Below are positions 45,989 through 54,938 of a stretch of 64,000 nt of DNA, piece by piece. The position numbers and the translations under genes are program-made. This DNA comes from G965218495 sp965218495 (GTDB lineage: Bacteria; Bacteroidota; Rhodothermia; Rhodothermales; Bin80). The stretch's first letter is position 1; every line of letters starts with the position of its first letter. The stretch lies in NCBI GenBank assembly GCA_965218495.1, contig OZ244626.1:4278001-4342000 (forward strand). The letters are read 5' to 3'. The notes beneath the pieces were generated by a model. The model searched no databases. It saw only the letters and a list, made by a program, of their open reading frames with translations, and was not told where the DNA came from.

Positions 45989-47089
45989 CTACTCATCGGC
46001 ATTCGTGGGTGGAATGAATCTGTACCGCACGATAACAGGGTTGCCTACCTCGCCATCAGGCAACGATTCGTTGTCTCCCACGCTATAGAAATAGCCGTAG
46101 CCTGCTGCTTTTGGGGTAACAGGAGACAGCGTGCTGCGAGCAGGAAACCGACTGACATTACTCACAACACCGAGGCCTACGAATCTCTGTGTGTCTGAAT
46201 GCCATTTGTCTCTCAAGCCGCCATAAACTACCATACGCGTTAGGCTATCAATCCCAAAAACCGCATCGTTCGTGGTATATGCCCGGACCTCTGCTTGTGC
46301 CTCCAGTGGAGTGAGGTTTCGGCGGATGTCCTGCGGCCTTTTCACAAAAAAGGGGGGATGCACCTGTGCTATTTCAGCATTTGTGCGTACGGGTCTGGCG
46401 TCCTCACTTCCCAGATACGTGTAGTATGGCCCGTCATCAAAGCACTCAAAGGCGCGCCCCGGATAACCAAGCCGCCCGAGGTTAAGTTGGCGGAATTCAG
46501 GCTTCTCCACACGTGTTTCGCCAAGCCGATCCAATGTAGTAGAGTACGCTACAGCGACAGGCCCCTGGGGGGGGCCGACCATGGTCAGCACGTGGATAGA
46601 ATCATCTTTTGCACAAAAGGCAGCGGAGCGGTCCGGCAAGCTTCTGCTGGCGGCAACGCAGTTGCCAGCAGCGTCAAACACTACAACCGGTCCACCCATG
46701 GTCATAGTCATGATTCGATCCCCATCGATGAAGCGCGAGCTCCAGGGGACGACTCCCTCTTCATCAGGCAGACATTTAGGCACCGAGTAGGTCCTCATAT
46801 ACTCCCCAGAGGCCGAAAATCGGTATACGTCCTTTGTGACCATATCGGACACCAGGAGGTGCCCATCCTGATTGAAATCCAGGAACATGATCATGCCAAT
46901 CACGATAGACGGATCCAATCGGACGGTATCCTCCAAGGCAAATAGTTCATCAAAAGGAACTAACGGTGAATCAATAATGTGTCTGCGTGGTGCATCGGAA
47001 GAAGTGCACCCGACCGCTAGAACAGCTAGCAGCAGCACCAACAACCTCGCACGCGACCAAGAGGATAGATCCGTCAATGGGCGAAGCAC
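45989..47089 (-). CDS. 6-bladed beta-propeller lipoprotein
   Basis: About 366 aa if started at GTG 47089. The frame is open to an ATG at 47233, but the extra 48 residues would precede the signal peptide, so the internal start is preferred and remains uncertain. Signal peptide 'RARLLVLLLAVLAVGC' with lipobox AVGC (Cys ~28). Propeller-type text: 'LDFNQDGHLLVSDMVTKDVY', 'FSASGEYMRTYSV', 'GPVVVFDAAGNCV'. Same exported propeller class as the genes near 12-14 kb. The adjacent upstream remnant at 47537 is another member. Confidence 0.75.
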   Translation of the reverse strand: MLRPLTDLSSWSRARLLVLLLAVLAVGCTSSDAPRRHIIDSPLVPFDELFALEDTVRLDPSIVIGMIMFLDFNQDGHLLVSDMVTKDVYRFSASGEYMRTYSVPKCLPDEEGVVPWSSRFIDGDRIMTMTMGGPVVVFDAAGNCVAASRSLPDRSAAFCAKDDSIHVLTMVGPPQGPVAVAYSTTLDRLGETRVEKPEFRQLNLGRLGYPGRAFECFDDGPYYTYLGSEDARPVRTNAEIAQVHPPFFVKRPQDIRRNLTPLEAQAEVRAYTTNDAVFGIDSLTRMVVYGGLRDKWHSDTQRFVGLGVVSNVSRFPARSTLSPVTPKAAGYGYFYSVGDNESLPDGEVGNPVIVRYRFIPPTNADE

Positions 47090-47248
47090 CGGCCAGACCG
47101 GGGCGATACCCGGCGACCAGGTGTCTTCTGGGAAGTGGAGAGCCCTGCCAACCCGGCACCCAGGTACCGGTTGCAAGATCAGCGCAGATGCAAGCTTGTT
47201 AGGAAGTGCTATTTGTACATGCACGGTAGCCACCTACGATTATCAAAC

Positions 47249-47345
47249 GTAACGCCCGAACTTGAAGTTGCCGAAATCCTGCGTATTGCTACGCCAATCG
47301 GGACCCCTGACGAACCCCGTTGCCATGAACGAACGGAAGACATTG
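47249..47345. repeat. Intergenic repeat, copy 2
   Basis: Matches 39619-39745: 'gtaacgcccgaacttgaagt', 'gccaatcgggacccctg' and 'acgaaccccgttgcc'. It sits upstream of the propeller lipoprotein gene. Neither copy encodes an identifiable protein. The minus-strand frame over this copy reads 'NTQDFGNFKFGRYV', which I cannot assign. Confidence 0.5.
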
Positions 47346-47536
47346 CCGCAAACGTACAGGTGGCCGAACGGCCCGGAGATTACCCGGCAACCCCAACCCC
47401 GGAGGCGCGCCGGCGCAAAGCTGAGCGGTAGCCGCAAGCCGGCAGACCACGCGTTACGGAGTGACTGATTTCGGCATTAGGTGAAGTCCGGGCAGAGGCC
47501 TGGTGATCGTGTAGCGGGTTTGCCAGGGTAGCGCGC

Positions 47537-47926
47537 TTATCGATCCACGGCATATACCACAACCGTCGTATCCTCTGCTTGCCAGATGCGCTCGCGTGTG
47601 GGATCATAGGATGGGTAGGAGCCGCGCGGTACCTCAGACAAGGAAATGGAAGACTTATAGTCCCCTGTTGCTGCATCGTAGAAGTCAAACGCCCTGGACG
47701 AATCCGTAGATAAGACGTATACAACAAGCTCGTCACCGTATACTTCGCTACGCCCATTGACCGTGCGGCCGCTCACGCTTAGCGCAAAAATCCTCCGCCC
47801 GTTGGTATTCTTTCCAGCTGTGGCGCACTTATCCGTCCCAAGTCCGGTGTGCCCCGCGCATAGATCACTGACCCTGTGGAGTCATACTGGATAATTATCG
47901 GATAACGGCAGAGTACGTATATCATG
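47537..47926 (-). pseudogene. Beta-propeller protein remnant
   Basis: From ~47926 the frame reads 'RYPIIIQYDSTGSVIYARGT' and 'DLGRISAPQLERIPTGGG', then shifts to 'NGRSEVYGDELVVYVLSTDS', 'FDFYDAATGDYKSSISLSE' and ends 'EDTTVVVYAVDR'. These are propeller blade patterns. The N-terminal two thirds are missing and there is a frameshift near 47775, so this is the tail of a dead gene. Confidence 0.5.
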
Positions 47927-48170
47927 TGCTCCCGGTTACGACATCCATTTCAACGTACGCAGCAGCTCGTCTTTTGAGGCCCATCTCCCTCTCACACCAC
48001 TGTCCAGTCGCGGTGCACTATCTAAGGCTATTACGTCATACATCTTCCAAACACATCCACGCCGGCCTTTGGGCAACCGCACGCGCTGGCGAATTGTCCG
48101 AAGTGTAACAGCGGGGGGACTCTCGCAGCATAGTTGAATGGGTAAAATGGGCTAACACAACCTCGGCTCT
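47927..48170. promoter_or_regulatory. Upstream region of the virB2-virB3 pair
   Basis: 244 bp without an ORF of note, lying directly upstream of the VirB2-like start. No promoter element could be identified with confidence. Confidence 0.2.
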
Positions 48171-48506
48171 ATGACCTGGTCACTGAATCATATCTTCAAG
48201 ATGCTGCCCCACGCATTGTTTCTTGGGGCGGCAGGCCTCATCCTCTTGCCTGCCCTTGCCACTGCCAGCGGCATTGGTGGCGTTGAAATCGCTACCGGCA
48301 CGGTGAAGAAGATTGTCGCGCTCCTAACTGGCGACCTGGCTACAGCCGCGTTTCTTCTCATCATCGTGCTCGGTGGCATCGCGTGGTGGATCACTCGTGC
48401 CAGTCGTGCTGGTGAAGTCCTCGGCCGCACAGTCGTCGGGGCAGTCATCATCTTTGGTGCCGCGCAGATTTCGGAGTTCTTTGCGTTTCAAGGGGCGCTG
48501 CTCTGA
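48171..48506 (+). CDS. TrbC/VirB2-type pilin protein
   Basis: 111 aa. A signal-like first helix (LFLGAAGLILLPALATASG) is followed by two membrane helices ('GDLATAAFLLIIVLGGIAWWI' shortened here to its core, and 'VVGAVIIFGAAQISEFF') separated by a short basic loop 'TRASRAGEVLGR', the classic VirB2/TrbC topology. In type IV secretion this is the pilus subunit. The stop overlaps the next start by 1 nt (TGATG). No other T4SS gene follows. Confidence 0.75.
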   Translation: MTWSLNHIFKMLPHALFLGAAGLILLPALATASGIGGVEIATGTVKKIVALLTGDLATAAFLLIIVLGGIAWWITRASRAGEVLGRTVVGAVIIFGAAQISEFFAFQGALL

Positions 48507-48838
48507 TGCAGGTTCCGGCCGAGCGCCTGTCGCGTGCACCCGTGTATGACTCGCTTCAGCGCCGGCCACAGCTCTTGGGCCTGCCGCAGGACGCGTTCCT
48601 GCTCCTGGCTCTCATCATGGTGTGCATGGGCATCGCCTCGCGCCTTGACCCGCTGGTGCTCGGTGCCTGCGCATTCGTATACCTCGTGCTGCTACCCATC
48701 CTGCGCCGCCTCTTCGAAAAAGAACCCTACCTCATGGACATTCTTCCGCGCGCGATGCGGTATAGCGCGTACTACCCGCGCCAGGGCAGAGAGCTAGCAG
48801 CCCCATGGGTGGACCGCGTCGGGAGACACGCCACTTAA
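48506..48838 (+). CDS. VirB3-like inner-membrane T4SS protein
   Basis: 110 aa. Short N-terminus with 'RAPVYDSLQRRPQLLGLPQD', then two close hydrophobic helices ('AFLLLALIMVCMGIA', 'LVLGACAFVYLVLLPILRRL') and 'FEKEPYLMDILPRA', as in VirB3/TrbD. VirB3 normally precedes VirB4, which is absent here; non-coding sequence follows. Start overlaps the VirB2 stop. Family call moderately sure from topology and gene order. Confidence 0.7.
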   Translation: MQVPAERLSRAPVYDSLQRRPQLLGLPQDAFLLLALIMVCMGIASRLDPLVLGACAFVYLVLLPILRRLFEKEPYLMDILPRAMRYSAYYPRQGRELAAPWVDRVGRHAT

Positions 48839-49439
48839 CCCGCTCCGTCGTTCCTTGACCGAAGGTCGAGTCCGGTCATACAACGCGTCGCGGCGATGCA
48901 ACAATCTCTGCAGTCCTTGGCCTGAATCCGGTGCGTCGGTGATGGAATCGTCCGCTGCCACGCCGGCCGGGGCTGCAATCCTCACGCATGAAATATCCAT
49001 AGCCCTTACGGGGCGATGGGCACTAAGTGCACCCAAGACAGCCTGAGGCGTTGGCATCAGGAGTGCCTGACTGGCTGGCAAATGGTTGCATGTCAACGGC
49101 CGACATTCTCACCAGTCCGGGACCGAGGTAGATTCCTTTTCGGCTCAACCTCGGGGCTCGGACCCACCCGAATACTGGATGAGGTCGAGAAGACTGTGCG
49201 GAACACTCTCGTAGCCGCGCATAAGCGTACCGGCTTACAACTATGGAATTGGGCGCCAACGCATACCTGAAGCCGGTCTGAGCCAAGGCTGGCAGGCCGC
49301 AGGCCACGCATGCGCTTGATCACGCGTGTAAATGGCAGAGTGGGGCCACTCAAGCTAGAGTTACACTACTGCCGATCGGGACTCTGATCCAGACCGTGCT
49401 GCCCTGCTCGCGAGCAGATGCCCTGACACCTCGCTTACG
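48839..49439. other. Intergenic stretch, nothing recognised
   Basis: 600 bp where virB4 would be expected after virB3. A plus-strand frame near 49120-49270 ('GSTSGLGPTRILDEVEKTVR') could be a relic but cannot be assigned. Confidence 0.35.
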
Positions 49440-52271
49440 CTATTCTGGCACGAGCGTCACTTGAACGTAGCGCTCCGTGAGCCATGTGCGTGCGGCTTGC
49501 TGAAGGGATTCGGCGGTCAGTGCATCTACCAGCTCGTCATAGCGAAGGATGTCCAGCGGCTTCTCCAAGCCGTCGCGGTAGTAAGCATCGCGGAGCGCAT
49601 TGGCCCAAAAGTCATTACTCTCCAAGCTAATGGCGCGGCTCTGTCGCTGCTGCTCCTGTACGCGCCCAACGTAGTCTTCGGGCACGCCGTCGCGCTTGAT
49701 CACTTCAATCTTGTCAAACACGGCACGTGTCAGCTCGTCTGCGCGCTCCGGGTCGCAGCCAAAACTGATCGAGAATTCGTACCGCTCACGAGGTCTTCTT
49801 AGAGGGGTGGCACTCACCGACGCGCCATAGACACCACCAAGTGCCTCACGCAACTCTTCGAATAGCATAATGTCGAGCACCATTTCCAAGGACTGCATGT
49901 GGTGGCGCGCTTGGCGCGAATCCTCATAGGGCCCATTGAAGGTGATGTTGACCTCGCTCTGCGGCTCCTCGCCCTTTTTCACTGTCTTAACGACAGTGCC
50001 TTCTGGCGTGTTTGGACTTACGTCCCGCCATGTTTCCTCACGATCCGTAGCGGGGAGCGTGCCCAGGTACGTCCGGGCCAGCGCAGTAAGCGTGTCCGTA
50101 TCAAAGGCGCCAACAAAGATGAAAATGAAATCATCCATGTCTGCAAATCGCTCCTTGTATATGGCCATGGCGCGCTGCATGCCTATCCCATCGAGGTCTG
50201 CTACCGTGCGTGGCCGGCTACGTGGGTGATTCATATAGAGCGTCGTTCGGAGCGTATCCCTAAAAGCTGCGTAAGGCGAGTTCTGCCGACTTGCAAGCAT
50301 CGTGCGGTTGAGGCTTAGATGAGACACGAAGCCAGACGAGTCGGCGCGTGGCTGCGTAGCGTAAAGGTGAATGAGTTGGAACAGGGTTTCCAGATCTTGA
50401 GGAGAAGCCCGCCCCCTTAGCTCCTCAAATAAATCACTGATTGATGCCGACGCCGACGCACGCTTGCCGGTGAGCTTTTTGCGAAGTGCTGACTTGCCGA
50501 ATGCTCCAACGCCGCTTGCCCAGACAATTCCGTCCGCAAATGCCGCCGTATGGTACTCATCATCGCTATAGAGAGAACTTCCGCCTTCGCTGAATGCGGT
50601 AAATCGAACCTCGTCAGCCTTGAAGTTGGTCGACTTCATCACAACTCGAATTCCGTTGTCCAGGGTGATCTCGGTGACGCCGAGTTCCGGGATACTGCCT
50701 TCGCTGACGATGGCGGCAGGCGTGAGAGCTGCGTCTAGAAGCGGCGCATCTAGTGTTTCGTCAATGTACGGATCTACGTCCATGCCGGTGTAGCGCGCTA
50801 CCGTCTCTGCCAAGACATCCTCGGTAATCCACGCTAGTGAAGGCTTGTCTGGGATGTTGGCCGTAACGACACGGTCCGTGCTGCTTAGCGTCTCACGCAG
50901 GGAAGCGTTAACCTCATCGAGCGTAATGGTGGGCACGAATGCTTGCACAAGGTCGAGTTCATGCACCGGGCCGGGAATAGGACGTTTATTCAGGAAGTGA
51001 TTGACGTACGTCGACGCAAAAGTTGCCGACGGCGTGTTTTCGCGCTCATTGAAGGCACGTTCGTGTTTCCGAATGACTGACACAGTCACGCGCGACAGTT
51101 CCCCGGCTGTAAAACCATGCAGCTTGGCCCGCTCTGCCTCGGTAAGGATGGTCCGAAGTGCCGCGACCACGCTGTCTTCGGGTGTGTAAGCACTGAACAG
51201 GAATACTGGCACGTCCCGAACGAGCTCTGAATGAAAAACGTTTGCAAACAAGAATGGCGATCGAGTTCCGTCCTGGCCAATCTCGCCCAAGCGGCTCGAT
51301 ATCATTCTTCTGGCCAGTTCGCCGACGAGACGCTGGCGATAGTCGCCCACAGTCTCCAAGGCAAAGGGCGGCTGCCGGTAGTTGATACTCAGCTCAGGCC
51401 CGAAGGCATATTCGGAGTCACGAGCAACCTTATACCGCGTCTCCGCTTGGTGCGGCACGCCAAAGGAAGGCCGTGGAACAGGGTCCAATGCCGGTGCGAT
51501 GGCACCAAAGTGCTCATTCACCAGTTGCTCCATCATTTCTACTGGTAGGTCCCCAACAACTGTGACCGCCATCAGGTCTGGGCGGTACCACGTGTGGTAG
51601 TAGCGCCGCACTGACTCGAAGGAGCTGTGCTTAAGGACCAGCGTATCCCCGATGGGCAGGCGCTCTGCATAGCGTGAATCCCCCAAGATCACCGGCAGTA
51701 CCTGATCCCTCATGCGGCCCGCTGCACCACGTCCGCTCCGCCATTCCTCGATGACGACGCCACGCTCGTTGTCGATTTCCTCGCCGCTGAGCGTTGCGTA
51801 GGCCGCCCAATCCTCCAGAACCTGAAAGGCGCTACGCACCACGGCCATGCTGTCCGTAGGCACCTGCAACAGATAGACGGTTTCGTCAAAGGAGGTGTAG
51901 GCGTTGATGTCCGGGCCGATATCCATGCCGATGCGTTGCAGAAACGCAATCAGCGATTGCTTCGGAAAGCGGCGCGTACCGTTGAATAGCATGTGTTCGA
52001 CAAAGTGGGCAAGACCCCGCTGGTCCTCGTCCTCAAGCACACTGCCAGCGTTGACCGCGAGGCGCAACTCTAGACGCCCGGCAGGCTCGTTGTTTTCTCG
52101 GAGATAATACGTGAGCCCATTATCGAGTTGGCCGATTGTGACCGCGCTATCGACCGGAATAGGTGAGTCCAGGGAAACCTGTGCCCGGGCCGTAATGGCA
52201 AAGAATATCATCGCAGGTGCGATCAGGCGCACAACCTTCGTTAGCTTCAAAGTGTTCAAGAGTGTTTGCAT
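49440..52271 (-). CDS. M16-family zinc metalloprotease (insulinase/PqqL-like)
   Basis: 943 aa from ATG 52271, chosen because it starts the signal peptide (LIAPAMIFFAITARAQ). The inverted zinc motif HxxEH is present at H89-F-V-E92-H93 ('GLAHFVEHMLFNGT'), with the distal Glu in 'NERGVVIEEW'. Two M16 halves are recognisable, the second beginning around 'LGVTEITLDNGIRVVMKSTN'. Full-length two-domain periplasmic PqqL-type peptidase, probably degrading peptides in the envelope. Single-gene unit with no obvious partner. Confidence 0.92.
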   Translation of the reverse strand: MQTLLNTLKLTKVVRLIAPAMIFFAITARAQVSLDSPIPVDSAVTIGQLDNGLTYYLRENNEPAGRLELRLAVNAGSVLEDEDQRGLAHFVEHMLFNGTRRFPKQSLIAFLQRIGMDIGPDINAYTSFDETVYLLQVPTDSMAVVRSAFQVLEDWAAYATLSGEEIDNERGVVIEEWRSGRGAAGRMRDQVLPVILGDSRYAERLPIGDTLVLKHSSFESVRRYYHTWYRPDLMAVTVVGDLPVEMMEQLVNEHFGAIAPALDPVPRPSFGVPHQAETRYKVARDSEYAFGPELSINYRQPPFALETVGDYRQRLVGELARRMISSRLGEIGQDGTRSPFLFANVFHSELVRDVPVFLFSAYTPEDSVVAALRTILTEAERAKLHGFTAGELSRVTVSVIRKHERAFNERENTPSATFASTYVNHFLNKRPIPGPVHELDLVQAFVPTITLDEVNASLRETLSSTDRVVTANIPDKPSLAWITEDVLAETVARYTGMDVDPYIDETLDAPLLDAALTPAAIVSEGSIPELGVTEITLDNGIRVVMKSTNFKADEVRFTAFSEGGSSLYSDDEYHTAAFADGIVWASGVGAFGKSALRKKLTGKRASASASISDLFEELRGRASPQDLETLFQLIHLYATQPRADSSGFVSHLSLNRTMLASRQNSPYAAFRDTLRTTLYMNHPRSRPRTVADLDGIGMQRAMAIYKERFADMDDFIFIFVGAFDTDTLTALARTYLGTLPATDREETWRDVSPNTPEGTVVKTVKKGEEPQSEVNITFNGPYEDSRQARHHMQSLEMVLDIMLFEELREALGGVYGASVSATPLRRPRERYEFSISFGCDPERADELTRAVFDKIEVIKRDGVPEDYVGRVQEQQRQSRAISLESNDFWANALRDAYYRDGLEKPLDILRYDELVDALTAESLQQAARTWLTERYVQVTLVPE

Positions 52272-53269
52272 GGCATTTGGGTGTAGGTAAGAGAAAACAG
52301 GCGTTGTGGATTGCTTTGGGTATCCTGCTTTCCCACAGCAATCAGCGCTAAGTACATGACCAGCCAACCAGGCGAGCTACATTACGTCAACCAACTCGCT
52401 GAACTAATGCGCTGAGCGCCTTCGCACAAACGGGCGACTTGCCGACAACTCAAACTTGCTAGACCGCCCGTTAGTTCACGAGCCTACACGCTAGAAGGCG
52501 TGTGACGCTATCGTAATGGGTTCCGGCATGACCGGCGCGCGGGCAATGACGATGCACTGCGAGCAGGAACGCACGAGTCTGGTACTGGAGCGGGACCGCA
52601 CGGAAGAGCACGCGGTGGACTGCCTTACCGGGCGCATGCGTACGCGGGAGCTGCCCCGAAAGGGGTTGACCACCCGACTAGTGAGTGATCTCGTAAGTGC
52701 CCTTTAGCTTGAGTTGGCGGCAAGAATTTGGCACATGAGCACTGCCGACCGTGACCATGTGGAGTCGGCTTGGGCAGTGCCGCTCGGTGGTCAGCCTAGC
52801 GGACCGCCCTCACCGGAAGGCATCGAGGACCCGCTAAACCCCACCCCCTTTGTTGAATCCGCAGCCGATCCAACTCCGCAAAAACGCGCCCAAGCAAGTT
52901 AGAGTAGATTAACTTCGGGTAAAGGACAGGAATAGAGGCTCGACAAAGCGAACTCAGGCCCGAAGCACTGCGTCCAAAAGCGCGCTACGCTCGAAGGGAA
53001 CGAGCAGAATGACGATGTAGAAACTGGTACGCAGGCTGGCGCTTCGCACCATCAGCTGATACTGCAACTCACTAAGTCCGACTTCAAAGTGTCCAAGGAA
53101 ATATATGCACACGGGGGAGGCCGTAAACACTTTTTGGGCATCAATGAGCACCGGTTGGCTGTTGGTTCTCCTATATTGGGATTAGGCATATGGGAGTCTG
53201 GTGATGCGTCCTATCACTGGACATACAATGCAGAACAAACCGCGGCTTGATAGGAGCTTTGTGGTAGCT
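52272..53269. other. Long intergenic stretch, nothing recognised
   Basis: About 1 kb between the divergent M16 protease and sulfatase genes. Short frames at 52516-52707 ('HAVDCLTGRMRTRELPRKGL') and 52954-53151 look protein-like in places but match nothing I know. Promoters of both flanking genes must lie here. Confidence 0.35.
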
Positions 53270-54589
53270 ATGAGAATCAACGCCAAGCATGTAGGGGCCG
53301 TAGCCATCGCGCTTTGCCTCATGCTCTTCACCTCTTCCTGCAAGTCAGGACTTGCAGGGTTGAATGCCACAAAGACGAACGTCATCCTCATCATGGCTGA
53401 TGACATCGGCTACGAGGCCTACCAGGCATACGGGGGTACTTCCTACCAGACGCCCGTCCTGAACAACATGGCGGCCCAAGGCATGCGATTCAACCATGCT
53501 TACTCCAATCCTGTCTGTACGCCCAGCCGCGTAAAGATCATGACCGGACTGCGCAATGTCCGGAATTACGTCTCGTTCTCCATATTGAAACAGACCGAGC
53601 GGACGTTCGGACATATGCTGCAGGACGCTGGCTATCGCACTGCCATCGCCGGCAAGTGGCAGCTGTACGGGGCCGAACAGTACGGGGACATGATCCGCGC
53701 CAAGGGATCGCTTCCGCAAGACATGGGCTTCGAACGCCATGCTCTCTGGCAAGTCGACCGAATGGGCAGCAGGTACTGGGGTCCCACCATCACCATCGAC
53801 GGCGCCTTAAGACAGTTTGGCGAGGACGTGTATGGACCGGACATCTACACTCAGTTTCTGCTTGATCGAATGGATGAATACCAAGGCGAATCCTTTTTTC
53901 TCTATTACCCCATGGCGCTGGTGCACTCTCCGTTTGAGCCCACGCCGGATAGTGCCGACCGGAGCAGTACCGACAAACAACAGAACTTTGCGGACATGGT
54001 GTCCTACATGGACAAACTCATCGGTCGCATCGTGGAGAAGGCCGAGGAGCTGGGCATCGCCGACAACACGCTCATTCTCGTAACCGGCGACAACGGCACC
54101 GCCAGATCCATTACCTCAAGATTCGGCGACCAGATTATTGCAGGCGGCAAAGCCCTGCCCACCGACGCTGGAACCCGCGTGGGCCTGTTCGCCTACCAAC
54201 CCGGCACGGTCCCGGCGGGCCACGTGTCAGATGACCTCGTCGAGTTCTCCGACTTCGTCCCCACGATTGCCGATGCCACGGGGGTCGAGCCCTTGATTCC
54301 AACGGATGGTCAGAGTTTCCTGCCCCAACTGCACGGGAAGCGCGGCAGCCCGCGAGACATCATTTACGTCTATCACTGGCCGCGCCCAGAAAGGGGACTC
54401 CCCCGGGTGTTTGTACGCACACAACGGTGGAAACTGTACCGCAGCGGCGAACTGTTCGACATGCAGAATGACGTGTTGGAGGAGACGCCCGTAACGGATC
54501 CGACGACCACAGCCATTCGAGCCCGGCTGCAGGAAGCGATGGATCGCATGCCTGCCGAAGGCCAGGCAATCTTGAAATTCGATAGTTGA
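53270..54589 (+). CDS. Sulfatase (FGly type) lipoprotein
   Basis: 439 aa from ATG 53270, chosen for its lipoprotein signal (VAIALCLMLFTSSC, Cys24); the frame is open 23 codons further upstream. Metal-binding 'ILIMADDIGYEAYQAYGG' (D44-D45) and the formylglycine motif C83-T-P-S-R87 in 'SNPVCTPSRVKIMTGL' are intact, as are 'GYRTAIAGKWQLYG' and 'ILVTGDNGT'. It hydrolyses sulfate esters, plausibly on polysaccharides (inference). It needs a formylglycine-generating or anaerobic maturase from elsewhere; none is adjacent. Confidence 0.92.
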   Translation: MRINAKHVGAVAIALCLMLFTSSCKSGLAGLNATKTNVILIMADDIGYEAYQAYGGTSYQTPVLNNMAAQGMRFNHAYSNPVCTPSRVKIMTGLRNVRNYVSFSILKQTERTFGHMLQDAGYRTAIAGKWQLYGAEQYGDMIRAKGSLPQDMGFERHALWQVDRMGSRYWGPTITIDGALRQFGEDVYGPDIYTQFLLDRMDEYQGESFFLYYPMALVHSPFEPTPDSADRSSTDKQQNFADMVSYMDKLIGRIVEKAEELGIADNTLILVTGDNGTARSITSRFGDQIIAGGKALPTDAGTRVGLFAYQPGTVPAGHVSDDLVEFSDFVPTIADATGVEPLIPTDGQSFLPQLHGKRGSPRDIIYVYHWPRPERGLPRVFVRTQRWKLYRSGELFDMQNDVLEETPVTDPTTTAIRARLQEAMDRMPAEGQAILKFDS

Positions 54590-54892
54590 GCATGCCCGGG
54601 GTGGCCGGACTCTTGAATCGCCATCACCGCTGAGGCCTACAGTGGGTGAGAGCCCTCACTCGGAAGACGGGCTCCTCGCCAGTTGTACGAGTCTTGGGCG
54701 GCGTGCTGAAGTCAATGCTCCTTTCCGTATCACAAGCGGCAGGTGGGGGAATCGGCCCGGCTGCATGCTTGGCGCTACTCCGTAGTCTGAATTTCCATGC
54801 ACTATTGTGGTCCAAAGTGATATGATATTTCGTCGGGGTTGGCATGTTTCTGGGATGTGGAGCTCTGCATAGCGACATCTATAAAAAGAGGC
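54590..54892. other. Intergenic stretch, nothing recognised
   Basis: Between the sulfatase stop and the relic IS1595 end. No gene recognised. Confidence 0.35.
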
Positions 54893-54938
54893 TTAAGTAC
54901 TTAACTGAAACTTCACCGTGGTTGGCCGTAGAAAAAGG
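54893..54938. repeat. Relic IS1595 terminal repeat next to ISL3 copy 2
   Basis: 'taagtacttaactgaaactt' resembles the terminal repeat of the IS1595 element ('atatatttaactgaaactt'). It probably marks the upstream end of the IS1595 relic whose coding pieces are at 56370-56605 and 59320-59602. Confidence 0.45.
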
